64,000 nt of DNA from Kaistella treverensis (GCF_900114045.1 NZ_FORQ01000001.1:558001-622000); one strand, 5' to 3'; shown: positions 34,002 to 43,158, numbered from the stretch's first letter. A program made the numbers and translations. The notes: a model not told the origin generated them from the letters alone.

Positions 34002-36554
34002 TTACCCACACTTACTATTCCCGCAATTTTTACACGTCAAACAGCCTTCCTGATAAACCACCTGATCAGAGCCACAGCTCGAGCATTTCCCTGTAGCTTC
34101 CGTTCCATCAGGAATGTAGCGCTTCAAAGCTCGCGCAACACCGGCTTTCCAGTTGTTAATAGACTCTGAATCGAGCTCCAAACGATTAATCAATTCCACT
34201 GCGTTTTCAATCGGCATTCCGTGTCTTAAAGTCCCGGAAATCAGTTTAGCGTAATTCCAGAATTCAGGTTTAAATTTATGCGAAAGACCTTCGATGGTAG
34301 TTTTATAACCACGCAGATTTTTAAACTGGAAATCATAGCGCGATTTTCCGTTCTCGTCCTGGTTTTTAATAATCACGCCTTCATTCACCCAGCGCGGAAC
34401 GGCAATTCCTTCTTCATCTTCAGCAAGACCTGTAAAAATTTCATAAGGTTTCCCTTCAATTAAACCGACAAAAGCAATCCATTTTTCTTTATTATTTTGA
34501 AAACGAACAACATCAGCTTCTAAAATATGCGGTCTTTTGGTAGGAAAAACTGGAGTGATCATTTCTGCTTTTTCCTCATTTTTATCCTCTGCGGAAATCA
34601 AAACGCCGGAGCGCGAACCGTCACGGTAAACTGTCACGCCTTTACAGCCCACTTCCCACGCTTTGATGTAAAGCTGATTTACCAATTCTTCCGTCGCATC
34701 ATTCGGTACATTGATCGTCACTGAAATCGAATGGTCCACCCATTTTTGAATCGCGCCCTGCATCTCCACTTTGCTTAACCAATCCACATCATTTGAAGTT
34801 GCTTTATAGTAAGGTGATTGCTCAATAATTTTATTCAATTCTTCCTGAGAATAATTTTTTTCGGTGTCTATTCCCTGAACTTCCATCCACTCTTTAAAAC
34901 GGTGGTGAAAAACCAAGTATTCTTCCCAAGAATCCCCAACTTCATCCACAAAATCCACGCGGATATCCTGATCGTTTGGATTTACTTTTCGGCGTCTTTT
35001 ATAAACCGGTAAAAATACAGGCTCAATACCGGAAGTCGTTTGCGACATCAACGACGTACTGCCGGTCGGCGCAATTGTCAGTAAAGCAATATTTCTTCTG
35101 CCGTATTTTTTTAAATCTTCATACAGTTTCGGATCTGCTTCTTTAATTCTTAATATAAAAGGATTTTTTTCCTCTCTTTTAGCATCATAAATTGCAAAAG
35201 CGCCGCGTTCTTTCGCCATTTCAACAGACGAACGGTACGCCGCCAACGCTAAAGTTTTGTGCACCAAAGTCGAAAATTCATTTCCTTCTTTGCTTCCGTA
35301 TTGAATATTTAACGCTGCCAACATATCTCCTTCTGCGGTAATTCCAACACCGGTTCTTCGGCCTTCAATTGTTTTCTGACGAATTTTTAACCAAAGATTC
35401 TTCTCAGTCGCTTTTATTTCTTCGCCTTCAGGATCTGCTGAAATTTTGGCCAAAATAGCGTCAATTTTTTCAATTTCAAGATCGATAATATCGTCCATCA
35501 TTCTTTGCGCATAACCGACATGTTCTTTGAAAAGCTCAAAATTAAATTTTGCCTGCTTCGTGAACGGATTTTCAACATAAGAAAATAAATTTACCGCCAA
35601 AAGTCGACAAGAATCGTACGGACACAAAGGAATTTCACCACACGGATTCGTAGAAACCGTTTCATAACCGAGGTCCGCGTAACAATCCGGCAAAGATTCA
35701 TTGATAATGGTGTCCCAGAAAAGAATTCCCGGTTCAGCAGATTTCCAGGCATTGTGGATGATTTTATTCCACAGATCAACAGCTTTAATTTCCTTTTGAA
35801 ATTTCGGATTTTTGCTGTGAATCGGATATTTTTGGATGTAATTTTCTTTATTGACAACGGCTTTCATAAAATCATCATCAATTCTTACGGAAATATTCGC
35901 GCCGGTAATTTTTCCTTGCTCCAGCTTTGCATTCACGAAATCTTCAGAATCGGGATGATTCACAGAAACCGAAAGCATGAGCGCGCCACGGCGGCCGTCC
36001 TGAGCCACTTCGCGTGTAGAGTTCGAATATCTTTCCATAAACGGAACCAAACCTGTGGAAGTCAGCGCAGAATTTTTCACCGCGGAACCTTTCGGTCGGA
36101 TGTTGGAAAGGTCGTGACCTACTCCACCGCGGCGTTTCATCAGCTGAACCTGCTCTTCATCAATTTTCATGATGCTTCCGTAAGAATCGCTTTGCGTGCC
36201 GCTACCGATTACAAAACAGTTCGAAAGCGACGCGATCTGGAAATTGTTGCCAATTCCCGTCATCGGACTTCCCTGCGGAATGATGTATTTGAAATTTTTG
36301 ATCAGGTCGAAAACTTTATCTTCAGAAAGCGCATTTGGATATTTTTCTTCAATTCGGGCGATTTCCGAAGCAATTCTGCGGTGCATATCGTCCGGATTTT
36401 GCTCATAAATATTGCCGTCCGAATCTTTCAGTGCATATTTGCTGACCCAAACTTTAGCTGCTAAATCGTCGTCGCCGAAATATTCTAAAGAAGCCTGAAA
36501 AGCTTCATCGTACGTAAAAGTCATAATTTTTTTTGAAGATAGAGTTGCTTCCAT
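34002..36554 (-). CDS. nrdJ: Adenosylcobalamin-dependent (class II) ribonucleotide reductase
   Basis: This enzyme makes deoxyribonucleotides using coenzyme B12 and works with or without oxygen. The 850-residue product has the reductase barrel motifs: LSNCFVIGSG near residue 130, GGVGHDLSNIRPKGS near 160, STNPCGEIPLCPYDSC near 300, and TIAPTGSTSLM near 495 with GIEPVF. A C-terminal zinc-ribbon-like tail (CSSCG...CLTCKNCG...C) ends the protein. No second subunit gene is adjacent, as expected for class II. The ATG at 36554 is used; an alternative at 36524 (MTFTYDEAF) is possible. Confidence 0.94.
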   Translation of the reverse strand: MEATLSSKKIMTFTYDEAFQASLEYFGDDDLAAKVWVSKYALKDSDGNIYEQNPDDMHRRIASEIARIEEKYPNALSEDKVFDLIKNFKYIIPQGSPMTGIGNNFQIASLSNCFVIGSGTQSDSYGSIMKIDEEQVQLMKRRGGVGHDLSNIRPKGSAVKNSALTSTGLVPFMERYSNSTREVAQDGRRGALMLSVSVNHPDSEDFVNAKLEQGKITGANISVRIDDDFMKAVVNKENYIQKYPIHSKNPKFQKEIKAVDLWNKIIHNAWKSAEPGILFWDTIINESLPDCYADLGYETVSTNPCGEIPLCPYDSCRLLAVNLFSYVENPFTKQAKFNFELFKEHVGYAQRMMDDIIDLEIEKIDAILAKISADPEGEEIKATEKNLWLKIRQKTIEGRRTGVGITAEGDMLAALNIQYGSKEGNEFSTLVHKTLALAAYRSSVEMAKERGAFAIYDAKREEKNPFILRIKEADPKLYEDLKKYGRRNIALLTIAPTGSTSLMSQTTSGIEPVFLPVYKRRRKVNPNDQDIRVDFVDEVGDSWEEYLVFHHRFKEWMEVQGIDTEKNYSQEELNKIIEQSPYYKATSNDVDWLSKVEMQGAIQKWVDHSISVTINVPNDATEELVNQLYIKAWEVGCKGVTVYRDGSRSGVLISAEDKNEEKAEMITPVFPTKRPHILEADVVRFQNNKEKWIAFVGLIEGKPYEIFTGLAEDEEGIAVPRWVNEGVIIKNQDENGKSRYDFQFKNLRGYKTTIEGLSHKFKPEFWNYAKLISGTLRHGMPIENAVELINRLELDSESINNWKAGVARALKRYIPDGTEATGKCSSCGSDQVVYQEGCLTCKNCGNSKCG

Positions 36555-36660
36555 ATATGTATTTGTTTGAAGAAATAAATATATAGAAGTTATATGACAT
36601 AGCGAAAAGTTTACAAAAAATTTAATCTAAGAAACTGATTATTAAATCAATAATTTTTTT

Positions 36661-36714
36661 ATTTGCCACGAAAGTGAGCAAATTTTTAAATTTTGCTTAT
36701 GACAGCGGTCATAA
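36661..36714. repeat. Cluster of three inverted repeats after the glycosyltransferase gene
   Basis: Three adjoining stem-loops are visible. ATTTGC/GCAAAT with inner CAC/GTG and loop GAAA occupies 36661-36683. AGCAAATTT against AAATTTTGCT occupies 36677-36697. TTATGAC/GTCATAA occupies 36697-36714 and spans the glycosyltransferase stop codon. No clean U-run follows on the minus strand, so termination may be weak. Confidence 0.5.
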
Positions 36715-37782
36715 ATTTTGGAAAACCTCTTCGTATTTTTTTAAAATCAAATCTTTTGAAAAACGTGAAGAAATTGAATTTTTAATTTCAGCAGAATTAT
36801 GCTTTTGATTTAGAATGGTAGAAATTTTAGCCGCAAAATCGGCATTTTTTTCAATACTAAATATTTCACCGTTAATGCCGGGTTGAATGATTTCGGAAAT
36901 TCCGCCCGGGCAACAGTTTGCGAGAGAATACGTTCCACAAGCGCCGGCTTCAAGTAAAACATTCGGAAAACCTTCGTAACGCGAAGAAAGAATAAAAAGA
37001 TCTGCAAATTTTAGGTATTGATACGGATTTTTTTGCTGTCCGTGAAAGATTACATTTTTTAAATTTAAATCTTTTTTCATCTGAAGAAGTAAATCTTTGT
37101 CGCGTCCATCGCCCAAAATATGCAGCAGAATTTTCTCCTCTTTTAAATGGCTAAAAACTTTCAGCAGATTATCAAAACCTTTTCTCGCGGATAGATTTCC
37201 TATGGCGACTACATTTTTAAAATTGTTTTTAAAACCTTCGGGTTTTTCTGCAAATTCCAGTTTTTCATTAATGAAATCAAAATCCACCGGATTATTGATT
37301 TTAATTAATTTTTCCGGTTTAAGGTTGAAATTTTCAATAAGATCATTTTTCATATCGTCACTCTGGCAAATGATTTTATCGTAATTATTGTAAAAACGGT
37401 AAAAAAACCGAATTTCTTTTCGGGTAACGTGTTTCGACACGACATTTGTCTCGCGCGCTACAAATTTTATTTTCGGAAAAATCTTAATAAATAATGCCAA
37501 ATAAGCGTTAATTTCCCCAAAGCCGCTGAAGACAATATCCGGTTTTCGGCTCTTTAAAACATTTAGAATAGAAAATAATGAATTCCGAATTCTGGGTGTT
37601 TTAATGTCAATAATTTCTACATCATCTTTCAAAATTTCCAGATAACCGCCTTCTTTGCGAAGTAGAAGGATTTTCGGATCGAAGGTTTCGCGTGACAGAT
37701 GGTTCGCAATTGTCGTGACAATACGCTCTGCGCCGCCCATTTCCAAATCCGGAAGTATAAATAAAATGACGGTCTTCTTCAT
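36709..37782 (-). CDS. GT4-family glycosyltransferase
   Basis: The 357-residue product has the GT-B fold of retaining GT4 transferases: an N-terminal glycine-rich loop with MGGAERIV, a Rossmann-like C-terminal domain (VVAIGNLSARKGFDNLLKVF near residue 190) and the nucleotide-sugar motif SRYEGFPNVLLEAGACG near residue 270. It probably adds a sugar to a cell-surface glycan. It stands alone rather than in a polysaccharide cluster. A terminator-like hairpin lies only 15 bases upstream of the start codon. Confidence 0.88.
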   Translation of the reverse strand: MKKTVILFILPDLEMGGAERIVTTIANHLSRETFDPKILLLRKEGGYLEILKDDVEIIDIKTPRIRNSLFSILNVLKSRKPDIVFSGFGEINAYLALFIKIFPKIKFVARETNVVSKHVTRKEIRFFYRFYNNYDKIICQSDDMKNDLIENFNLKPEKLIKINNPVDFDFINEKLEFAEKPEGFKNNFKNVVAIGNLSARKGFDNLLKVFSHLKEEKILLHILGDGRDKDLLLQMKKDLNLKNVIFHGQQKNPYQYLKFADLFILSSRYEGFPNVLLEAGACGTYSLANCCPGGISEIIQPGINGEIFSIEKNADFAAKISTILNQKHNSAEIKNSISSRFSKDLILKKYEEVFQNL

Positions 37783-37790
37783 GTTTTTTA

Positions 37791-37842
37791 GAAAAAACCT
37801 TGTCAGTTTTTTGGAACAGTGACAAGGCTAAATGCGAATTTA
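37791..37842 (-). promoter_or_regulatory. Terminator-like hairpin at the start of the glycosyltransferase leader
   Basis: CCTTGTCA (37798-37805) pairs perfectly with TGACAAGG (37820-37827). On the minus strand six T follow, 15 bases before the start codon. Upstream the minus strand reads TAAATTCG (37842-37835), one base off the -7 consensus. It is either the terminator of the upstream recQ unit or an attenuator. Confidence 0.55.
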
Positions 37843-37907
37843 CAATATTTCGCTAAAGGTTTATCAATAAAAATTGGCGGTTAAAACGGGCATTTTTTGC
37901 TAAACAG

Positions 37908-38162
37908 CTAAATGTTTTCTTCGGAATCAATCGACTCGATATGCGAAGCTATATTTTCTAAAAGTTCATCTGGTGTCATTCCTGCTGCAAATTGCTGGTC
38001 GAAATCCTGTTCTTCAACTTTTTCTGAATTGATGTTTGTGGCACATTTCTCTAAACTTGCCGAATTTTTAATGTCAATTAGTTTTTGCAAAACCTCAGCA
38101 TCATCCAAACTTTCAATCCAGCCGATGAGATTTTTTCGGGCTTCAAACAATGAATTTTTCAT
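37908..38162 (-). CDS. Small acidic hypothetical protein (84 aa)
   Basis: The 84-residue product is helical and acidic, with LIGWIESLDDAEVLQKLIDIKNS in the first half and MTPDELLENIASHIESIDSEENI in the second. The pattern resembles antitoxin-like proteins of type II toxin-antitoxin modules, but no toxin gene is next to it. It begins 4 bases after the recQ stop codon, so it is translated from the recQ transcript. Function unknown. Confidence 0.6.
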   Translation of the reverse strand: MKNSLFEARKNLIGWIESLDDAEVLQKLIDIKNSASLEKCATNINSEKVEEQDFDQQFAAGMTPDELLENIASHIESIDSEENI

Positions 38163-38166
38163 TTTT

Positions 38167-40371
38167 TTAATTTGCTACGTCTGAAATAAATTTAATACGC
38201 AACATCCGGACTTCTTCGTCGCTAAGATCATCACCAAATTCTGCGAGCAAAATTTTCATGCTGTCGCTTTCACTTTCGCCCATAAAAGACATAAAATCTT
38301 CCACAATATCTTCGTCAAAATTTTCGTCAATATAATAATCAATATTCAGTTTAGTTCCCTGATAAACAATGCGTTCCATTTCTTTCAAAAGATCGTCCAT
38401 GGAGAGATTTTTCGCTTTCGCAATGTCTTCAAGATCAATTTTTTTGTCGGTGCTCTGGATAATAAAAACTTTGTGGCTGGATTTGTTCGCCACGGTTTTC
38501 ATCACCATATCCTGCGTCCGCTCGATATTATTTTCTTCGACATATTTCCTGATAAAATCCGCAAAATCCTTTCCGTATTTTTTAGCTTTGCCGTCGCCAA
38601 CACCGTAAATATTCCCGATTTCCTCCACCGTAATCGGATATTGCACCGTCATATCTTCAAGGCTTGGATCCATAAAAATGGTGTACGGCGGTTTTCCGAG
38701 CTTTTTCGCCACGGTTTTCCTCAATTCTTTCAGCTGTGAAAATAAAACTTCGTCTAAGCCGCCGCTCGCTTGGGACTGTCCCTTATCGGCATTTGCTTTC
38801 GTTTGTTCCAGGTTATATTCTCGGTCTTCGGCAATGAAAAATATGTTTTCCTTCTTTTCTGCAAGTGCTTTCTGTCCTTTTTCGGTAAGTTTTAAAACGC
38901 CATAGGTTTCAATATCTTTTTGAAGGAAATTCTGCACCGTCGCCTGACGGATAATCGTTTTCCAAAAGTTTTCGTTTTCTTTTTTTCCGATACCAAAATG
39001 TTTCGTGGTCTCTAATTTATAGGATTTTGTGACCGGATTTTCTTTACCGACAATTACCGAGATTAAATCTTTGGTTTTAAATTTTTCCTCTAAATCTTTC
39101 ACCAATTGCAATAGCGTAATCAGTTCCTTCGACGCATCTTTCAGCACCGGCGGATTTACAGCATTGTCGCACATTCCTGCGCCCTGACCGTTTTTCGGGT
39201 CGAACTGTTCACCAAAATAGTACAGGATATATTGGCGGCGACTCATCGAAGTTTCCACATAACCCACGACTTCATTTAAAAGCTGCAAACCGATCTCACG
39301 TTCCGAAACTGGTTTTTGTGCTAAAAATTTCTCAAGTTTTTCAATGTCTTTCGGATCGTAAAAAGCCAGACAATAACCTTCGCCGCCGTCTCTTCCGGCG
39401 CGGCCGGTTTCCTGGTAATAACTTTCAAGCGATTTCGGGATATCGTAATGAATCACAAAACGCACATCGGGTTTATCGATTCCCATTCCGAAAGCGATGG
39501 TGGCAACAATGACGTCGGCATCTTCCATCAGAAATTTATCCTGATTCATGACGCGCGTTTTTTGGTCGAGACCGGCGTGGTATGGCAAAGCATTAATTCC
39601 GTTCACCTGAAGAACCTGCGCAAATTCTTCCACTTTTCTCCGGCTTAAACAGTACACAATTCCGGATTTACCTTTTCGTGCATTGATGAATTTTACGATT
39701 TCGCGGTCGATATTTACCTTTGGTCTTACTTCGTAAAAAAGATTCGGGCGGTTAAAACTTTCTTTGAAAACCACGGCATTGTTCATTCCCAGAGTTTTCT
39801 GAATGTCATCCTGAACTTTCGGAGTAGCCGTCGCGGTTAAAGCAATTACGGGAACATCCGCAATTTTATCAATTATCGATTTCAAATTCCGGTATTCCGG
39901 GCGGAAATCGTGTCCCCATTCGGAAATACAGTGCGCTTCATCGATGGCGACGAAAGAAATTTCAACTTCTTTTAAAAATTCCTGATATTCTTCTTTAATT
40001 AAAGATTCCGGCGCAACATATAAAAGTTTTGTAACACCAGAACGGATATCATCAAAAACCTGTTTCGTCTGGGTTTTATTTAAAGAAGAATTCAGAACGT
40101 GTGCGACACCTTCCACAGATGAAAGTCCATTGATAGCGTCCACCTGGTTTTTCATCAACGCGATAAGCGGTGAAACTACGATCGCTGTTCCGTCCGACAT
40201 CAGGGCGGGTAATTGATAGCAAAGTGATTTTCCGCCACCGGTGGGCATCAGCACGAATACGTCTTTACCTTCCAGCAGCGTGTTTATAATGGTTTCCTGT
40301 TGACCTTTAAATGTGGAAAAACCGAAATATTTCTTGAGCTCTTTGGATAGATCGGTATTGGATGTTTTCAT
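38167..40371 (-). CDS. recQ: ATP-dependent DNA helicase RecQ
   Basis: RecQ unwinds DNA 3'-5' in recombination and fork repair. The 734-residue product has the helicase core (Walker A MPTGGGKSLCYQ near residue 42, DEAH in AIDEAHCISEWGHDFRPEY, motif VI QETGRAGRDG), an RQC region and a C-terminal HRDC domain (LRKTVAKKLGKPPYTIF... IYGVGDGKAKKYG). The zinc site of the RQC region, normally four Cys, is reduced to a single Cys here (RRQYILYYFGEQFDPKNGQG...MCDN), as in other flavobacterial RecQ. An ATG at 40383 is four codons upstream. Confidence 0.95.
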   Translation of the reverse strand: MKTSNTDLSKELKKYFGFSTFKGQQETIINTLLEGKDVFVLMPTGGGKSLCYQLPALMSDGTAIVVSPLIALMKNQVDAINGLSSVEGVAHVLNSSLNKTQTKQVFDDIRSGVTKLLYVAPESLIKEEYQEFLKEVEISFVAIDEAHCISEWGHDFRPEYRNLKSIIDKIADVPVIALTATATPKVQDDIQKTLGMNNAVVFKESFNRPNLFYEVRPKVNIDREIVKFINARKGKSGIVYCLSRRKVEEFAQVLQVNGINALPYHAGLDQKTRVMNQDKFLMEDADVIVATIAFGMGIDKPDVRFVIHYDIPKSLESYYQETGRAGRDGGEGYCLAFYDPKDIEKLEKFLAQKPVSEREIGLQLLNEVVGYVETSMSRRQYILYYFGEQFDPKNGQGAGMCDNAVNPPVLKDASKELITLLQLVKDLEEKFKTKDLISVIVGKENPVTKSYKLETTKHFGIGKKENENFWKTIIRQATVQNFLQKDIETYGVLKLTEKGQKALAEKKENIFFIAEDREYNLEQTKANADKGQSQASGGLDEVLFSQLKELRKTVAKKLGKPPYTIFMDPSLEDMTVQYPITVEEIGNIYGVGDGKAKKYGKDFADFIRKYVEENNIERTQDMVMKTVANKSSHKVFIIQSTDKKIDLEDIAKAKNLSMDDLLKEMERIVYQGTKLNIDYYIDENFDEDIVEDFMSFMGESESDSMKILLAEFGDDLSDEEVRMLRIKFISDVAN

Positions 40372-40468
40372 TTTCAATTTCATATTTATATAACGGCTCC
40401 TCTTTCCTCGTCTAAAACATCGCCGCTCAAAAATTTAGAATTAATCTAAGAAGATAGATATTGTTTCC

Positions 40469-40476
40469 TAAATTTG
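40469..40476 (+). promoter_or_regulatory. -7 element (TAAATTTG) upstream of kdsD
   Basis: TAAATTTG lies 157 bases before the kdsD start codon, predicting a leader of about 150 bases. That leader contains a small hairpin (TCGCG/CGCGA, 40559-40574) and one copy of the dispersed motif. Confidence 0.4.
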
Positions 40477-40633
40477 CATTGTAACCAAAGTTAAAAAATT
40501 AAAATTACAATTTAGTCCTACTTTGCGATTTTATCACGACCGAAGCATTTGTGCTGTTTCGCGAAAAAACGCGAGCTTAGAATTTATTACCAAAAAAAAT
40601 AGGACCTAAAATGGCAAATTTTTACCAAATTTA

Positions 40634-41593
40634 ATGAATACTCAGAACATTCTAAACCTCGCTCAACACGCACTTTCCGTTGAAATCGCCGAGCTTGAAG
40701 CCCTAAAAAACCGTCTTGATTCCGAATTCGTGCGCGCGGTAGAAATCATCAATAAAAGCTCCGGAAAATTAATTGTCGTAGGAATTGGCAAATCCGCGCA
40801 CGTCGGCAATAAAATGGTTGCCACGCTAAACTCTACAGGAACACCAGCGCAATTTTTACACGCTTCGGAAGCAATTCACGGTGATTTGGGTGTTATTCAA
40901 AAATCCGATGTTGTACTTTGTATTTCCAACTCCGGAAATTCGCCGGAGATTGTGACGCTTTTACCATTTTTGAAGGAATATTCCGCGGCGCTTATCGGCA
41001 TGACCGGAAACTCAAAAAGTAAACTAGCGGAATTTTCTGACGTTATTTTAGACACTTTTGTGGAAAAGGAAGCTTGCCCGATTAAGCTCGCGCCCACAAG
41101 TTCCACCACAGTTCAAATGGCTTTGGGAGATGCTTTGGCGGTTTGCTTAATGGAACTCAATGGTTTTAAAGAAAACGATTTTGCTAAATTTCATCCAGGC
41201 GGAAGTTTAGGTAAAAATCTTACGGCCAAGGTTGAACAGTTTTTATCACCGCAAAAACCTCAGGTTTCACCGGATTCTTCGGTGCGGGACATTATTATTT
41301 CCGTAAGCAGTTCTAAGCACGGTATTACGGTGGTTACGGATGCTGAAAAAATTACCGGTGTAATTACCGACGGTGATTTGCGGCGGATGCTCCTCAGCGA
41401 CCGCGATCTTACGGAGCTTAAAGCTGACGATATTATGAGCAAAAATCCGAAAAGCGTGGATAAAAATTCTTTAGCAAAAGAAGCGATGCAGATTTTAAAA
41501 GATAAAAATATCGGTCAGCTTATCGTGACGGATAACGGAAAATATTTCGGTATTATTGATATTCACCGGCTTTTGGATGAAGGAATTAATTAG
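40634..41593 (+). CDS. kdsD: Arabinose-5-phosphate isomerase (KdsD/KpsF family)
   Basis: The enzyme converts ribulose 5-phosphate to arabinose 5-phosphate, the first step of Kdo synthesis for lipopolysaccharide. The 319-residue product has an N-terminal SIS sugar-isomerase domain (VVGIGKSAHVGNKMVATLNSTG near residue 48, CISNSGNSPEI near 95, KLAPTSSTT near 150) and two C-terminal CBS domains (about residues 205-319, ending GIIDIHRLL). The domain order and length match KdsD. The remaining Kdo genes are not in the window. Confidence 0.93.
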   Translation: MNTQNILNLAQHALSVEIAELEALKNRLDSEFVRAVEIINKSSGKLIVVGIGKSAHVGNKMVATLNSTGTPAQFLHASEAIHGDLGVIQKSDVVLCISNSGNSPEIVTLLPFLKEYSAALIGMTGNSKSKLAEFSDVILDTFVEKEACPIKLAPTSSTTVQMALGDALAVCLMELNGFKENDFAKFHPGGSLGKNLTAKVEQFLSPQKPQVSPDSSVRDIIISVSSSKHGITVVTDAEKITGVITDGDLRRMLLSDRDLTELKADDIMSKNPKSVDKNSLAKEAMQILKDKNIGQLIVTDNGKYFGIIDIHRLLDEGIN

Positions 41594-41763
41594 CACTTGC
41601 CGATTTCTAGCCATTTCAAAAAAAAACGGTCAAAAAGCACGGAATTTTTAGAAATAGAATATTTGGAACATATTAAATTTATTCAGCAATTAATTTATAA
41701 TTTCGCAACTGCAGAAAAAAACCGCTTTACCGGCGGACTCGTACATAATTAAAATAAATTTTC

Positions 41764-42591
41764 GTGACCGAAAAAAAAGAAATGTCCTTTCTCGGGCATA
41801 TAGGTGAATTAAGAGCACATTTAGTCCGTTCTCTCATTGCGATAGTGGTTTGTGCCATCGTTATCGGTTTCAATGTAAACTGGATTATGGACCATATTTT
41901 TTTCGGGCCTACACGCAATGATTTTTTAACTTTTCGTGTGGTGAATCATTTTTCGCGCGAACTCATCGGTGAAAACAGCATCACGCTTCCCGGAAATTTT
42001 GCTGTTCAGCAGAAAAAACTTTTCGAGCAGTTCAACGTGATGATGGCAGTTTCCATTTTTGGTGGAATGGTTGCAGCTTTTCCTTATTTAATCTGGGAGT
42101 TATGGCGCTTTATCTCGCCGGCTTTACATCCGAAAGAAAGAAAAAATTCGGTTTTCTTAATCAATTTTGTCTGGATTTTATTTGCGGTTGGAATTCTTTG
42201 CGGCTACTTTTTAATCTTGCCTTTCGCTATAAATTTTGGTTTGCTTTTCAAAGTTTCAGACAGCATCACGCAGCTTTTTGATTTGACAGATTACACCACT
42301 TTATTTATGCAGATTGTTTTAGGAATGGGAATGGTTTTCCTTTTTCCGGTGATTGTTTATTTCCTTACTTCGATCGGAATTCTTACGCCGCAATTCATGC
42401 GGAAATACCGCCGGCACGCGATTGTTTTAATTATGGTTGTAGCAGCGATTATCACACCTGCCGATGTTTTAAGCATGATGATGGCCGCTTTACCGCTGCT
42501 TTTGCTATACGAATTCAGCATTTTGATGTGTGCTTACACCTTCAAAAAAGTGCAGAAAAGAAATCTGGAAAGCACGGAACTTCAAAAATAA
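41764..42591 (+). CDS. tatC: Sec-independent protein translocase TatC
   Basis: TatC recognises twin-arginine signal peptides and forms the core of the Tat pore with TatA. The 275-residue membrane protein has six hydrophobic helices, the conserved MSFLGHIGELRAHLVRSL start, SPALHPKERKN near residue 120 and DVLSMMMAALPLLLLYE near 240. A GTG start at 41764 (MTEKKEMSFLGH) fits the family; an ATG six codons later is an alternative. No tatA is adjacent. The gene ends at a terminator shared with a convergent gene. Confidence 0.95.
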   Translation: MTEKKEMSFLGHIGELRAHLVRSLIAIVVCAIVIGFNVNWIMDHIFFGPTRNDFLTFRVVNHFSRELIGENSITLPGNFAVQQKKLFEQFNVMMAVSIFGGMVAAFPYLIWELWRFISPALHPKERKNSVFLINFVWILFAVGILCGYFLILPFAINFGLLFKVSDSITQLFDLTDYTTLFMQIVLGMGMVFLFPVIVYFLTSIGILTPQFMRKYRRHAIVLIMVVAAIITPADVLSMMMAALPLLLLYEFSILMCAYTFKKVQKRNLESTELQK

Positions 42592-42596
42592 AAAAT

Positions 42597-42628
42597 AAAA
42601 AAACGGCCTATTTGACCGTTTTTTTTGT
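42597..42628. terminator. Bidirectional terminator between tatC and SRPBCC genes
   Basis: ACGG (42603-42606) pairs with CCGT (42616-42619), extended by A/T pairs, with T-run of eight. The loop contains TATTTGA. Confidence 0.75.
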
Positions 42629-42629
42629 T

Positions 42630-43055
42630 TTACTGTTCTACAAATTCTTTTAAATTTTTACCTAAAATTTCAGTCCAGCCGTTGTTAAAGCTTTCCTTTT
42701 GAAAGTCGGTGCCGAGGTGCTTAAAATTTTCGAGGCCTTTATGCGTGATTTTTACCAAAGTTTTGTCGCCGTCTTCCTCAAGCTCCCATTTCACAATGCT
42801 CTTGTCTTTCGAAAGTTCGGGGTAAGTCCAGGTATGCTTTAGCTTGCGCTCCGGAATTATTTCTAAGATTTCACAGCGGTGGTGATATTTTTTAGCCTCG
42901 CCCGGCTCATAAAAATTGAATTCTTTATGAGTTTCAAGCTCAAAATCTGGAATATCGAAATACCATTTTTTCATCAGTGCTTTATCAGTCAAAGCTTGCC
43001 AAACCTTTTCTACCGGCGCATTGATCTCCTTTTTTACGACAACATTTTCGTGCAT
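42630..43055 (-). CDS. SRPBCC/AHSA1 domain protein
   Basis: The 141-residue product is a single START-like SRPBCC domain of the AHSA1 type: VVVKKEINAPVEKVWQALTDKALMKKWYF at the start, a central LKHTWTYPELSKDKSIVKWELEE and a C-terminal long helix (GWTEILGKNLKEFVEQ). Such proteins bind hydrophobic ligands or assist chaperones; the ligand is unknown. It has its own promoter and is convergent with tatC. Confidence 0.85.
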   Translation of the reverse strand: MHENVVVKKEINAPVEKVWQALTDKALMKKWYFDIPDFELETHKEFNFYEPGEAKKYHHRCEILEIIPERKLKHTWTYPELSKDKSIVKWELEEDGDKTLVKITHKGLENFKHLGTDFQKESFNNGWTEILGKNLKEFVEQ

Positions 43056-43098
43056 AACAGTAATTTTTTGTTGATGCTAATAAAGTTACCACAAATTT

Positions 43099-43106
43099 CA
43101 AACATA
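43099..43106 (-). promoter_or_regulatory. -7 element (TATGTTTG) of the SRPBCC gene
   Basis: The minus strand reads TATGTTTG 43 bases before the start codon. Confidence 0.45.
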
Positions 43107-43150
43107 GATAAAAGTATTCGCCTGATTTAATTCATTCTTTAATTTTAAAT

Positions 43151-43158
43151 TACATTTG
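43151..43158 (+). promoter_or_regulatory. -7 element (TACATTTG) of the metallo-hydrolase gene
   Basis: TACATTTG lies 67 bases before the start codon of the metallo-hydrolase gene, in the divergent promoter region shared with the SRPBCC gene. Confidence 0.45.

Noticed and set aside
35754-36464. A 236-codon frame on the plus strand opposite nrdJ
   Set aside because: It is fully antisense to a well-conserved gene and has no recognisable family; it is a shadow frame.
36549-36600. AT-rich ATATAT cores upstream of the ribonucleotide reductase gene that resemble NrdR boxes
   Set aside because: The two cores are 26 bases apart rather than the 31-32 usual for NrdR box pairs, and one overlaps the start codon. 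Base composition explains them.
36555-36708. Possible cobalamin riboswitch for nrdJ
   Set aside because: The gap is only 154 bases and no B12-box or multi-stem architecture could be seen; it contains simple inverted repeats only.
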